From: Lachnospiraceae bacterium
GTDB lineage: Bacteria > Bacillota > Clostridia > Lachnospirales > Lachnospiraceae
Direction of reading: 5' to 3'
Length of the DNA: 45,661 nucleotides
Assembly: GCA_026169045.1 (NCBI GenBank)
Contig: JAPFDH010000028.1
Coordinates: 1-45,661, forward strand
Shown: positions 5,707-14,704 of the stretch, piece by piece
How positions within the stretch are numbered: the first letter of the stretch is position 1
Layout of the letters: the number at the start of each line of letters is the position of its first letter
Made by a program: the position numbers and the translations under genes
The notes under the pieces: generated by a model
What the model was told of the DNA's origin: nothing
Database searches by the model: none
What the model saw: only the letters and a program-made list of their open reading frames with translations

Positions 5707-8097
5707 ATGAAAACATGGAAAGAACGACTGGGAAAAGAATGGCTCTTTTGGGATGGAGGAATGGGTACAATTCTTCAGGAAAAAGGACTGAAAGCAGGAG
5801 AACTGCCGGAAACATGGAATATTAACCATGCAGATATCATCCGATCTCTTCATAAACGTTATCTGGAAGCAGGAGCAGATATTATAAATACCAATACCTT
5901 TGGGGCAAATCGGCTGAAATATAAAGAAAACGGACCCTATTCTCTGAAGAGTATCATCGAATCCGGAATTTCACTGGCAAAACAGGCAAGGGAAGAGACT
6001 GGGCGAAGCGATGCATTTATTGCTTTAGATATCGGACCCACTGGAAAACTGTTAAAACCCATGGGTGATATGGAGTTTGAAGATGCTTATGAAATATTCA
6101 AAGAAATTATTATAATTGGAAAAGAAGCCGGTGCAGATCTTGTTCTGATTGAAACAATGAGCGATACGTATGAGATGAAAGCGGCTGTGCTGGCGGCAAA
6201 GGAAAACAGCGATCTTCCCGTGGTAGCTACCATGATATTTGGAGAGAACAAGAAATTGCTTACCGGTGCAGATCCGGCAGCTGTAGTGGCTCTTTTGGAA
6301 GGACTTTCCGTGGATGCATTGGGAATCAACTGTGGGCTTGGGCCGGTTCAAATGAAAGAAATTGTGGGAGAATTGCTTGAATACGCATCCATTCCGGTTG
6401 TGGTCAATCCAAATGCGGGTCTCCCAAGAAGAGAAGGTGAGAAAACGGTTTTTGATGTTGCGCCGGAAGAATTTGCCCAGGTAATGGGAGAAATAGCTGG
6501 AATGGGTGTCTCTGTACTGGGTGGATGTTGTGGTACGACGCCTGCTCATATTCAAAAATTGCGTAAAGTATGTCAGGACAAACCATTTATTCCTGTAAAA
6601 AAGAAGAATATAACTATGGTTTCTTCCTATTCTCATGCAGTCAGGATTGGAAAAGAACCGGTTATTATTGGGGAAAGAATTAATCCGACCGGTAAGAAGA
6701 AATTAAAAGAAGCACTTCGTACCAATGATATTGATTATATTTTGAATGAAGGCTTTGTTCAGGAAGAAAAGGGAGCTCATATTTTAGATGTCAATGTGGG
6801 ACTGCCGGAGATTGATGAACCTGTTATGATGAAAAACGTGATTACGGAACTTCAGGCTGTTTTGGATCTCCCCCTTCAGATCGATACATCAAATGTGGAA
6901 GCCATGGAACGGGCTATGCGGTGTTATAATGGGAAACCTATGATAAATTCAGTGAATGGGAAAAAAGAAGTAATGGATGCTGTTTTTCCGTTGGTAAAAA
7001 AATATGGAGGAGTAGTGGTCGGCTTAGCGCTGGATGAACATGGTATACCGGAAACCGCAGAAGGAAGAATCAAAATAGCTGAAAAAATCTATGCAGAAGC
7101 AGAAAAATACGGAATTGAAAGAAAAGATATTGTAATTGATGCATTGGCGATGACCATAAGTTCTGATCATACATCTGCAACAGTAACGCTGGAAACCTTG
7201 AAAAAAATCCGTGATGATTATCATGGAAATACTATTCTTGGGGTATCCAACATTTCTTTTGGCCTTCCAAGGAGGGAATATATTAATGCTGCCTTTTACA
7301 TCATGGCAATGCAAAATGGATTGAGTTGTGCAATTATGAATCCTAATTCGGAGGAAATGATGCGCGCATACCATTCCTATCTGGCTTTGGCAGGTATGGA
7401 CGAGCAATGCAGTCGCTATATTGATGTTTATGGTGGTCAGGATTCCATCCAGAAGGGACCACTTCATTCATCGAAAGAAAAAGTGACACTTTCCACCTGT
7501 ATTGAAAAAGGTTTAAAGGAACGAAGTGGAGAAGCAACCAGATATTTGATTGGAGAAAAAGATCCATTATCTATTATTGATGAGGAACTAATCCCGGCAT
7601 TGGATCGTGTAGGAAAAGGATTTGAGAAAGGAACGATATTTCTTCCGCAGCTTTTAATGAGTGCTGAAGCGGCAAAGGCAGCATTTGATGTATTAAAACA
7701 ATATATGGAACAGTCTGGAACCGTTCAGGAGAAAAAGGGAAAAATTATTTTGGCAACGGTAAAAGGTGATATTCATGATATCGGCAAAAACATTGTCAAA
7801 GTTCTTTTGGAAAACTACAGTTATGATGTGATTGATCTTGGAAAAGATGTTCCCCCGGAAAAAATTGTTCAAACAGCACTTCAACAGGATGTGAAATTAG
7901 TAGGTTTGAGTGCGCTGATGACAACGACTGTGGTAAATATGGAAGAAACGATAAAACAGCTGCACAAAGAAAAACCGGATACGAAAATTGTGGTAGGAGG
8001 GGCTGTTTTAACAGAAGAATATGCAAAAGCGATTGGAGCAGATTGCTATGCAAAAGATGCTATGGCAACCGTTCATTATGCACAATCAGTATTATAA
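5707..8097 (+). CDS. metH: cobalamin-dependent methionine synthase MetH lacking the activation domain
   Basis: MetH transfers the methyl group of 5-methyl-THF through cobalamin to homocysteine. The order of domains is clear. The homocysteine/zinc barrel covers about residues 1-300, with zinc cysteines Cys209 (INCGLG) and Cys274-Cys275 (GGCCGTT). A pterin-binding barrel covers about 315-570 (IIGERINPTGKK, LDVNVGLPEID, LGVSNISFGLP). A helical cap and a Rossmann B12 domain cover about 590-796, with the base-off motif D688-x-H690-x-x-G693, then GLSALMTTT and VVGGA. The protein stops after the B12 domain. The 330-or-so-residue activation domain of E. coli-type MetH is absent and supplied by the upstream gene. 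A start preceded by AAAGGGG fits. The gene ends the metF cluster. Confidence 0.96.
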   Translation: MKTWKERLGKEWLFWDGGMGTILQEKGLKAGELPETWNINHADIIRSLHKRYLEAGADIINTNTFGANRLKYKENGPYSLKSIIESGISLAKQAREETGRSDAFIALDIGPTGKLLKPMGDMEFEDAYEIFKEIIIIGKEAGADLVLIETMSDTYEMKAAVLAAKENSDLPVVATMIFGENKKLLTGADPAAVVALLEGLSVDALGINCGLGPVQMKEIVGELLEYASIPVVVNPNAGLPRREGEKTVFDVAPEEFAQVMGEIAGMGVSVLGGCCGTTPAHIQKLRKVCQDKPFIPVKKKNITMVSSYSHAVRIGKEPVIIGERINPTGKKKLKEALRTNDIDYILNEGFVQEEKGAHILDVNVGLPEIDEPVMMKNVITELQAVLDLPLQIDTSNVEAMERAMRCYNGKPMINSVNGKKEVMDAVFPLVKKYGGVVVGLALDEHGIPETAEGRIKIAEKIYAEAEKYGIERKDIVIDALAMTISSDHTSATVTLETLKKIRDDYHGNTILGVSNISFGLPRREYINAAFYIMAMQNGLSCAIMNPNSEEMMRAYHSYLALAGMDEQCSRYIDVYGGQDSIQKGPLHSSKEKVTLSTCIEKGLKERSGEATRYLIGEKDPLSIIDEELIPALDRVGKGFEKGTIFLPQLLMSAEAAKAAFDVLKQYMEQSGTVQEKKGKIILATVKGDIHDIGKNIVKVLLENYSYDVIDLGKDVPPEKIVQTALQQDVKLVGLSALMTTTVVNMEETIKQLHKEKPDTKIVVGGAVLTEEYAKAIGADCYAKDAMATVHYAQSVL

Positions 8098-8136
8098 TAA
8101 TTATCATACACCAGACCGATAGAGCGGAAATTGTAA

Positions 8137-8165
8137 TTGCAACTTGGGGCAGGATGTTGTAAAAT
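8137..8165 (+). promoter_or_regulatory. promoter of the small hydrolase gene
   Basis: TTGCAA (8137-8142), a 17-bp spacer and TAAAAT (8160-8165), placed between metH and the hydrolase start at 8252. Confidence 0.6.
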
Positions 8166-8251
8166 GAAATCAGAGATAAAGATAGTATGTTTTGTGGTTT
8201 TTCATGAACGTGTGGTTTGAGAAAACCGGACGGAAAGAAAGTGGGGAACGA

Positions 8252-8797
8252 ATGATGAAAAAAAGAAAACTGGCAATATTCTTTCCAGGTGGAAAGTATG
8301 GTACACAAGCACCATTATTCTATTATGCTGATCTGGTGATGGCAAAAAAGGGATATGAAGTTCTGGAAATTTCTTATGATGATCTGGCAGTGGGCTCCAG
8401 TGACTGGATTAATCAGACGAGGGAACAGATCTGGGGACGATTGAAACAGATTGATTTTTCTGCCTACGGTGAAATTGTGCTTGTTGCAAAAAGTATAGGT
8501 ACTGTATTGGCCGGATGGATTAGAGAGAAAATAAATAAAGATGTAAAAGTGATTTTTCTGACACCGCTTAAGGGATCTTTTGAATATATGGATCAGAAAA
8601 ACAGCTTGGTTATTGCAGGAACGCTGGACCGGTTGTTGGCAAAAGAGGAACTGTCAGAGTATTGTCAAAAAAATGGAATCTGTTTTCATCAGTTTGAAGG
8701 AGCAGGTCACGCCATTGTAAATCGAAAGGATCCTATTAAAAGTGCAGAGATTTTGACGTCTATTGTGAAATTGTATGACGCATTCATCCCGGACTAA
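8252..8797 (+). CDS. small alpha/beta-hydrolase-like protein
   Basis: The 181-residue protein begins MMKKRKLAIFFPGG, a typical first beta strand of an alpha/beta hydrolase with an oxyanion-type loop. Ser81 in AKSIGT occupies the nucleophile elbow and His153 in GAGHAI is the likely catalytic histidine. VIAGTLDRL before it resembles the strand carrying the acid. I started at ATG 8252 because GTGGGGA lies just upstream; an in-frame upstream ATG at 8192 has no such site. Substrate unknown. The frame has its own promoter and a terminator, so it is probably a single-gene unit. No signal peptide is seen, so it should be cytoplasmic. Confidence 0.72.
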   Translation: MMKKRKLAIFFPGGKYGTQAPLFYYADLVMAKKGYEVLEISYDDLAVGSSDWINQTREQIWGRLKQIDFSAYGEIVLVAKSIGTVLAGWIREKINKDVKVIFLTPLKGSFEYMDQKNSLVIAGTLDRLLAKEELSEYCQKNGICFHQFEGAGHAIVNRKDPIKSAEILTSIVKLYDAFIPD

Positions 8798-8826
8798 AAA
8801 GTCCATAAAATGAAAAGAAGGATAAG

Positions 8827-8876
8827 ACAGGTATTCGGCAGTTCTATGAAAGAAAATGCCAGGGTACCTGTTTTTT
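8827..8876 (+). terminator. intrinsic terminator after the hydrolase
   Basis: ACAGGTA (8827-8833) pairs with TACCTGT (8865-8871), with inner GGCA/TGCC pairs, followed by TTTTTATTT. The dispersed repeat begins at the end of this T tract. Confidence 0.75.
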
Positions 8877-9009
8877 ATTTGCGCGCAGACAATGAGCTGT
8901 GCGCGGATGCTTGTATACGCATACAGCGACTGTCCGCGAACGTGAGAAACTCGCAAAGTGTGTTTCTCATCGTTTGCGGTTTTACGAATGGCGCGGGCTG
9001 AACTGTTAC
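8874..9009. repeat. dispersed Lachnospiraceae-type repeat, copy B
   Basis: Two modules are visible. Positions 8874-8971 match 40514-40611 in inverted orientation, with about seven mismatches over 97 bp by eye. Positions 8975-9009 match the left end of the MITE at 3885-3919 exactly, inverted, and end in GGCTGAACTGTTAC. No opposite GTAAC end is seen, so this copy looks truncated or one-ended. It contains a hairpin GAGAAAC...GTTTCTC and is much richer in GC than its flanks. Open frames across it share peptide strings with frames across the other copy and are not genes. Confidence 0.85.
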
Positions 9010-9038
9010 TTTGCATGGGTATTTTGAAGATGAAAGTC

Positions 9039-9067
9039 TTTACAAATGGTTCTCAACGTGATATAGT
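9039..9067 (+). promoter_or_regulatory. promoter of tepA
   Basis: TTTACA (9039-9044), a 17-bp spacer and TATAGT (9062-9067). It starts 30 bp after the dispersed repeat ends. Confidence 0.55.
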
Positions 9068-9159
9068 GAACGTATGTTCTGGGATAAAAAAATAAAATCT
9101 GTTTATACTTATTTCTGCAAGATTTTATGGCATAAAAAACATGCAGAAAAGAGGTAGGA

Positions 9160-9825
9160 ATGGAAGAAAAAGAGCAGGATGAAAAAATTAAGGAGATGGG
9201 ACAACTTACGCTGAAAGAAAATATACAGCGACATAAGATTCATCTGCTTACAATTATCGGTGAGGTAGAGGGGCATGAATGTCTGGCTTCCAATTTGAAA
9301 TCCACAAAATATGAACATGTATTACCCCAATTAGCGGCTCTGGAAGATGACAAATCTATGGATGGTATGCTGATTTTGATTAATACAGTGGGTGGTGATG
9401 TGGAGGCCGGTCTGGCGATTGCTGAGATGATTGCATCCATGAGTATTCCAACGGTTTCCCTGGTATTGGGCGGAAGTCATTCCATCGGTGTGCCGTTGGC
9501 GGTATCAGCAGATTACTCTTTTATTGTTCCCACGGCTACTATGATGATTCATCCGGTACGGATGAATGGAACCGTTATCGGTGTGCGGCAGAGCTATGAT
9601 TATTTTAAGAAGATACAGGATCGTATTACCGGATTTATTACGTCGCATTCTGAAATCGATGAGGAACGGTTGCTGGAGTTGATGATGGATACCAAGACAC
9701 TTACCAGAGATGTCGGTTCTATATTGGTAGGTCAGGAGGCAGTGAGAGAAGGTCTGATTGATGAGACAGGAGGCATCAGAGAGGCATTATCCCATCTTCA
9801 TATGATGATTGAAAATAAAAAATAA
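9160..9825 (+). CDS. tepA: ClpP-family serine protease, TepA type
   Basis: This ClpP/crotonase-fold protein of 221 residues has the beta-strand block GMLILINTVGGDVEAGLAIAE, a nucleophile loop GGSHSIG (Ser108 aligns with the ClpP serine), and MMIHPVR with His131 as the likely catalytic histidine. It lacks the longer ClpP head loop motifs. TepA of Bacillus is described as translocation-enhancing and related to signal-peptide degradation. The assignment is supported by its location directly before ftsK/spoIIIE, the same order as in Bacillus. GAGGTAGG precedes the ATG. The ftsK promoter overlaps its 3' end. Its true substrate cannot be read from sequence. Confidence 0.85.
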   Translation: MEEKEQDEKIKEMGQLTLKENIQRHKIHLLTIIGEVEGHECLASNLKSTKYEHVLPQLAALEDDKSMDGMLILINTVGGDVEAGLAIAEMIASMSIPTVSLVLGGSHSIGVPLAVSADYSFIVPTATMMIHPVRMNGTVIGVRQSYDYFKKIQDRITGFITSHSEIDEERLLELMMDTKTLTRDVGSILVGQEAVREGLIDETGGIREALSHLHMMIENKK

Positions 9826-9837
9826 GTATGATATAAT
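9809..9837 (+). promoter_or_regulatory. promoter of ftsK overlapping the tepA stop
   Basis: TTGAAA (9809-9814), a 17-bp spacer and a perfect TATAAT (9832-9837). The -35 box lies inside the last codons of tepA. The leader that follows carries a CAGAC-AC-GTCTG hairpin (9892-9903) before TTGCTTTT, which might act as an attenuator. Confidence 0.6.
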
Positions 9838-9937
9838 CACAAAAGCAATGGACGGGGGCTTGTTTTGACGCTGGTCAAAAATAAAATAAAGCAGACACGT
9901 CTGTTGCTTTTAGCAGAATAAGTCAGGGGGAAATTAG

Positions 9938-12925
9938 ATGGCAGCGACAGGAAAAAAAGTACAGACAGAGCAGACGAAAAAGAAAAATACAGCAGCCAGA
10001 AGAAAGAATACGGTTAAGCAGGGAAAAAGAAAAAATGCGATGGGAAAAAGTACCACAAAAGCAAAGACATCTAATCGTTCCAACAAAAATATAAAAAAGG
10101 ATCAGGAAAAAATAGAGGCATACGTATGGCGGGATATCGGATGTATTATCTGCTTAATTTTTTCTGTGTTACTATTTGTCAGTTGTTTTGAACGGTTTGG
10201 CCCATATTTAAGCTGGCTGAAACAAATTAATTTTGGAATATTTGGATACATAGGATATATCAGCCCTTTTGTGTTGGCAGGTTTATCCCTTTATTTTATA
10301 GTAGGCACACATCGAATTCATCCTCAACTAAAAATTTTGGGATGGATTTTGATTTTGTGTGGTCTTTGTGGTCTGTCCAGGCTGTGGTTTCAGGTAGAGA
10401 ATGGCGGCGGATGGATTGGACAGAAATTATATGAAGCACTGTTTTCCTATTTAGGGGCGGTGGGAATGTATTTGACGATGGTTGGAGCGGTCCTTATTGG
10501 ATTGGTGCTGGTAACCGAATGGTCGATTATGGGATTTTTCGGTAAGGGTTCCAGAAAAGCGATTGCAGCTGTAAAAGACAGTGCTCAGATGCATAGGGAA
10601 ACATATGAAATAAAAGCGGAAGAGCGGGCACTTCGTAGAGAACAGGCACTTGCTGAAAAGCGAAGGGCAAGACAAATGGAGTTGGAGCGACTTCGGGAAG
10701 AACGGGAAAAAATGGTGAAAAGTCGCTTTAGTCCTGTGTCTGGCATTGGCGATACCACATTAGTCCCAGATGAAACAGTAGAAACTCAGACAGATGCTGT
10801 AGTATCCGAGTCACAAAACCAAAAACCATCAAAAAAGGCAGTGCGTAAGAAAGTGGCTCCCGGTGTTCAGGAAATTAAAATTTCCGGTCTTTCCGCAGAG
10901 GAACCGGAAGATTCGAAAGAACAGCAGGTGCAAATCCGAGAAAATAGCGAAGAAGAACAGTGGGTAAACACATTCACCGGAGAAATTTATTTTGGAGATA
11001 CTCCTCCCGGAAACGATACCCAGAAAAACGAAGACGGAATTATTCATTTAGGAAAAGACAATCGTACCAATGAAGAGTTGGAAGCAATGGAGCAGAAGTA
11101 TCAGGTAAAGGAAGAAGATCCTGTTACGGTAGAAAATGCTTTTTTCCAGGAATTAAAAGAAAATTTGGAAAGTTCTCAAAAAGAGGAAGAAAAAAAGGCA
11201 GAGAAGGTAGAAAAAGCTTTGGAGCCTGAGTTGCTTTTTGAACCGGAAGAAAAAGGCGAGGAAACTTTGGTGGAAGAAGAACCGGAAAGTCCTTTGAATG
11301 AACGGCCACCAGAATACAAGACAGTGACGACGGCTTCTGGAAAAGTGATTACGGTGGAACTGGATGGAGTGCCGGGAGAGAGAAAAAGGCCAAAACCGGA
11401 GCCGAAAAAAGAAGAACAAGAGGATACTGTGGTTATCAACGATACCTATATTGAACCAAAAGAATATGAGTATCCGGATATCTCGCTCCTAAAGAAAGGG
11501 AAAAACAGTTCCATGAGAGGCGCAGAACAGGAGTTGCGTCAGACAGCAGTGAAATTGCAGCAAATTTTACAGAATTTTGGTGTTGGGGTAACGGTCACCA
11601 ATATCAGCTGCGGCCCCTCTGTTACCAGATATGAACTTCAGCCGGAACAGGGAGTGAAGGTAAGCAAAATTGTATCGTTGACCGATGATATTAAACTGAA
11701 TCTTGCTGCGGCAGATATTCGTATGGAGGCGCCAATCCCAGGAAAGGCTGCCATAGGAATTGAGGTGCCGAATAAAGAAAATCAGACAGTGATGCTCCGG
11801 GATCTTTTAGAGAGTGATGAATTCAAAAATCATAAGTCTAAGATTGCATTTGCAGTGGGGAAAGATATAGGTGGTCAAACGGTAGTTGCCGATATTGCTA
11901 AAATGCCCCATCTTTTGATTGCAGGTGCAACGGGATCCGGAAAGTCCGTATGCATTAACACGTTGATTATGAGTATTTTGTATAAGGCTAAGCCATCGGA
12001 AGTCAAACTGATTATGATAGATCCCAAAGTGGTTGAGCTTAATGTCTATAACGGAATTCCGCATTTGCTGATTCCGGTTGTAACGGATCCGAAAAAAGCA
12101 GCCGGTGCTTTGAATTGGGCAGTGGCCGAGATGATGCAGAGATATCAGAAATTTGCTGATATGAATGTTAGAGATATTAATGGATACAACCGCAAAGTGG
12201 AAAGTATAGAAGATGTGGAGGATAAAGATAAACCGAAGCAGATGCCTCGCATTGTAATTATAGTGGATGAGTTGGCTGATTTAATGATGGTAGCACCGGG
12301 AGACGTGGAAGATGCGATTTGCCGTTTGGCTCAGCTGGCCCGGGCTGCAGGAATTCATTTGGTGATTGCGACACAGCGTCCGTCTGTTAATGTCATAACT
12401 GGTCTGATTAAGGCAAATGTTCCTTCCAGAATTGCATTTTCTGTTTCATCGGGGGTTGATTCCCGAACCATTATTGACATGAATGGTGCAGAAAAACTGC
12501 TGGGAAAGGGGGATATGCTGTTTTATCCGGCAGGATATCAGAAACCGGCCCGTGTGCAGGGAGCATTTGTATCGGATGGTGAAGTATCTTCTGTGGTGGA
12601 ATTTTTGTCAGGTCAGACAAATGTGATAGGAGGAGAACAGGATCACACCATTGATTTGGCATCATCATCTGCATCTCTGGGGGGAGGAAAAGGTTCTTCA
12701 GAGAGAGATGACTATTTTAGGGATGCAGCAAAATTTATTATTGAAAAAGACAAAGCATCTATTGGTATGCTGCAGAGAGTATTTAAGATAGGATTTAACC
12801 GTGCCGCAAGAATCATGGATCAGCTGGCGGAGGCAGGCATTGTCGGAGAAGAGGAAGGGACAAAGCCGAGAAAGGTTCTAATGTCTATGGAAGAATTTGA
12901 ACGATTTGCCGAGGAAATGCTGTGA
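9938..12925 (+). CDS. ftsK: DNA translocase FtsK/SpoIIIE
   Basis: This hexameric ATP-driven DNA pump clears chromosome from the division or sporulation septum. A Lys/Arg-rich cytoplasmic start (residues 1-60) precedes four membrane helices (about 62-200). A long charged and coiled-coil linker (about 220-525) is rich in Glu and Lys. The motor begins near 530, with Walker A GATGSGKSV at 663-671, Walker B VIIVDELADLMM, and ATQRPSVNVITG. The last 65 residues form the winged-helix gamma domain (GFNRAARIMDQLAEAGIVG), which reads the polar DNA motif. At 995 residues it exceeds typical SpoIIIE (about 790) because of the linker. CAGGGGG precedes the ATG. Its neighbour tepA matches conserved synteny. 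Confidence 0.96.
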   Translation: MAATGKKVQTEQTKKKNTAARRKNTVKQGKRKNAMGKSTTKAKTSNRSNKNIKKDQEKIEAYVWRDIGCIICLIFSVLLFVSCFERFGPYLSWLKQINFGIFGYIGYISPFVLAGLSLYFIVGTHRIHPQLKILGWILILCGLCGLSRLWFQVENGGGWIGQKLYEALFSYLGAVGMYLTMVGAVLIGLVLVTEWSIMGFFGKGSRKAIAAVKDSAQMHRETYEIKAEERALRREQALAEKRRARQMELERLREEREKMVKSRFSPVSGIGDTTLVPDETVETQTDAVVSESQNQKPSKKAVRKKVAPGVQEIKISGLSAEEPEDSKEQQVQIRENSEEEQWVNTFTGEIYFGDTPPGNDTQKNEDGIIHLGKDNRTNEELEAMEQKYQVKEEDPVTVENAFFQELKENLESSQKEEEKKAEKVEKALEPELLFEPEEKGEETLVEEEPESPLNERPPEYKTVTTASGKVITVELDGVPGERKRPKPEPKKEEQEDTVVINDTYIEPKEYEYPDISLLKKGKNSSMRGAEQELRQTAVKLQQILQNFGVGVTVTNISCGPSVTRYELQPEQGVKVSKIVSLTDDIKLNLAAADIRMEAPIPGKAAIGIEVPNKENQTVMLRDLLESDEFKNHKSKIAFAVGKDIGGQTVVADIAKMPHLLIAGATGSGKSVCINTLIMSILYKAKPSEVKLIMIDPKVVELNVYNGIPHLLIPVVTDPKKAAGALNWAVAEMMQRYQKFADMNVRDINGYNRKVESIEDVEDKDKPKQMPRIVIIVDELADLMMVAPGDVEDAICRLAQLARAAGIHLVIATQRPSVNVITGLIKANVPSRIAFSVSSGVDSRTIIDMNGAEKLLGKGDMLFYPAGYQKPARVQGAFVSDGEVSSVVEFLSGQTNVIGGEQDHTIDLASSSASLGGGKGSSERDDYFRDAAKFIIEKDKASIGMLQRVFKIGFNRAARIMDQLAEAGIVGEEEGTKPRKVLMSMEEFERFAEEML

Positions 12926-13012
12926 TCAGGATGTTGCTTCATTATCCGGCATAGAGTAAGAAGTAAAGCAAAGAAAGTAATTTTTAAAATAGATACATAA
13001 GGAGGAAATGAA

Positions 13013-14683
13013 ATGAAAACCGATATTCAAATTGCCCAGGAGGCAACGATGATTCCGATCCGGGAAGTGGTGGAGCCTTTTGGCATTACAGAGGATGATC
13101 TGGAGCTTTATGGAAAATATAAAGCAAAGCTGTCCGATGAACTTTGGAATAGGGTGAAAGATAGAAAAGACGGAAAGCTGGTATTGGTAACAGCTATCAA
13201 TCCCACTCCGGCAGGAGAAGGAAAAACTACTGTCACGGTAGGACTGGGACAGGGGTTAAATAAAATGGGAAAGAAAACCATGATTGCTCTCCGTGAGCCT
13301 TCTTTAGGACCATGTTTCGGTGTAAAGGGAGGAGCAGCTGGTGGAGGATACTCCCAGGTAGTTCCCATGGAAGAATTAAACCTGCATTTTACAGGGGATT
13401 TCCATGCCATTACTTCAGCCAATAATTTGTTGGCTGCTATGCTGGATAATCATATTCAGCAGGGAAATGAGCTGGATATCGATACGAGACAAATTACATG
13501 GAAGCGTTGTGTGGATATGAATGACCGTGTGTTGAGAAATGTTGTAGTCGGTCTGGGAGCAAAGGCAGATGGATATGTGCGGGAAGATCATTTTGTCATT
13601 ACAGTTGCTTCTGAAATTATGGCAATTTTATGTCTGTGCAATGATATGGCTGATTTAAAAGAGAGATTGGGACAAATTATTGTTGCATATAATAGAAACG
13701 GAGAACCAGTTACCGCTAAAGATCTTCATGCTGTTGGAGCAATGGCAGCATTATTAAAGGATGCCATTAAACCCAACGTAATTCAAACTCTGGAACATAC
13801 TCCGGCATTGGTTCACGGAGGACCGTTTGCTAATATCGCACATGGCTGCAATAGTGTAAGGGCAACAAAAACAGCATTAAAACTATCCGACATTGTAATT
13901 ACAGAAGCCGGATTTGGGGCTGATTTGGGAGCGGAAAAATTCTTTGATATCAAATGCCGCAAATCAGATTTGAAACCGGATGCAGTCGTTCTTGTGGCAA
14001 CGGTAAAAGCTTTGAAATACAATGGAGGGGTGCCAAAGACAGAGTTGGCGACAGAAAACATAGAGGCGCTGAAAAAAGGAATTGTTAACCTGGAAAAACA
14101 TATTGAAAATCTTCAGAAATTCGGTGTGCCGGTAGTAGTTACACTGAATGCTTTTGTCACAGATACTCAGGCAGAGTATGAGTTTATCCGTAATTTCTGT
14201 GAAGAAAAAGGATGTGAATTTGCACTTGCCAATGTTTGGGCCGAAGGTGGAGAAGGCGGCAAAGAACTGGCTGAAAAACTTTTAGATACATTGGAAACAA
14301 AAGAAAGCCATTATCATCCACTGTATGAGTTGGATCTTCCTTTAAAGAAAAAGATTGAAACCATCGCAGAAGAAATTTATGGAGCAGATGGAGTTTCCTA
14401 TGCACCGGCAGCAGCCAGAGCATTGAAGAAGCTGGAAGAATTGGGATTTGGAAATCTTCCGGTTTGTATGGCAAAAAATCAGTATTCTTTGTCGGATGAT
14501 CAGACAAAGCTCGGACGTCCTACAGGATTCACTATTACCGTACGTGACGTATACGTGAGTGCCGGAGCAGGATTTGTGGTTGTATTGACTGGAAATGTTA
14601 TGACTATGCCGGGACTTCCAAAGCATCCTGCAGCATTTGATATTGACGTGGATGAAAATGGAGTAATTACTGGTTTATTCTAA
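13013..14683 (+). CDS. fhs: formate--tetrahydrofolate ligase
   Basis: Fhs makes 10-formyl-THF from formate, THF and ATP. It feeds purine and fMet synthesis and, in acetogens, the methyl branch of the Wood-Ljungdahl pathway. The 556-residue length is standard. Visible blocks are the P-loop [19 protein letters not shown] (about residues 64-82), [52 protein letters not shown] and the C-terminal [22 protein letters not shown] consensus AAGGAGG site precedes the ATG. It is followed after 21 bp by murE, so they may be co-transcribed. With metF and metH upstream this gives the window a one-carbon theme, but no carbonyl-branch genes are present. Confidence 0.97.
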   Translation: MKTDIQIAQEATMIPIREVVEPFGITEDDLELYGKYKAKLSDELWNRVKDRKDGKLVLVTAINPTPAGEGKTTVTVGLGQGLNKMGKKTMIALREPSLGPCFGVKGGAAGGGYSQVVPMEELNLHFTGDFHAITSANNLLAAMLDNHIQQGNELDIDTRQITWKRCVDMNDRVLRNVVVGLGAKADGYVREDHFVITVASEIMAILCLCNDMADLKERLGQIIVAYNRNGEPVTAKDLHAVGAMAALLKDAIKPNVIQTLEHTPALVHGGPFANIAHGCNSVRATKTALKLSDIVITEAGFGADLGAEKFFDIKCRKSDLKPDAVVLVATVKALKYNGGVPKTELATENIEALKKGIVNLEKHIENLQKFGVPVVVTLNAFVTDTQAEYEFIRNFCEEKGCEFALANVWAEGGEGGKELAEKLLDTLETKESHYHPLYELDLPLKKKIETIAEEIYGADGVSYAPAAARALKKLEELGFGNLPVCMAKNQYSLSDDQTKLGRPTGFTITVRDVYVSAGAGFVVVLTGNVMTMPGLPKHPAAFDIDVDENGVITGLF

Positions 14684-14704
14684 AAATGAAAATAGGAGAG
14701 TGTC

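Noticed and set aside
8654-9016. Open frames across the dispersed repeats (also 40430-40851), sharing strings such as ADACIRI and NVRNSQSVFLI
   Set aside because: They are translations of the repeated DNA itself, lack ribosome binding sites and overlap real genes on the other strand. They explain a frequent type of false gene call.
10150-11440. Many - strand open frames inside ftsK and prkC
   Set aside because: They mirror the charged linker and Pro/Thr-rich codon runs, have no ribosome binding sites, and are shadows of the real genes.
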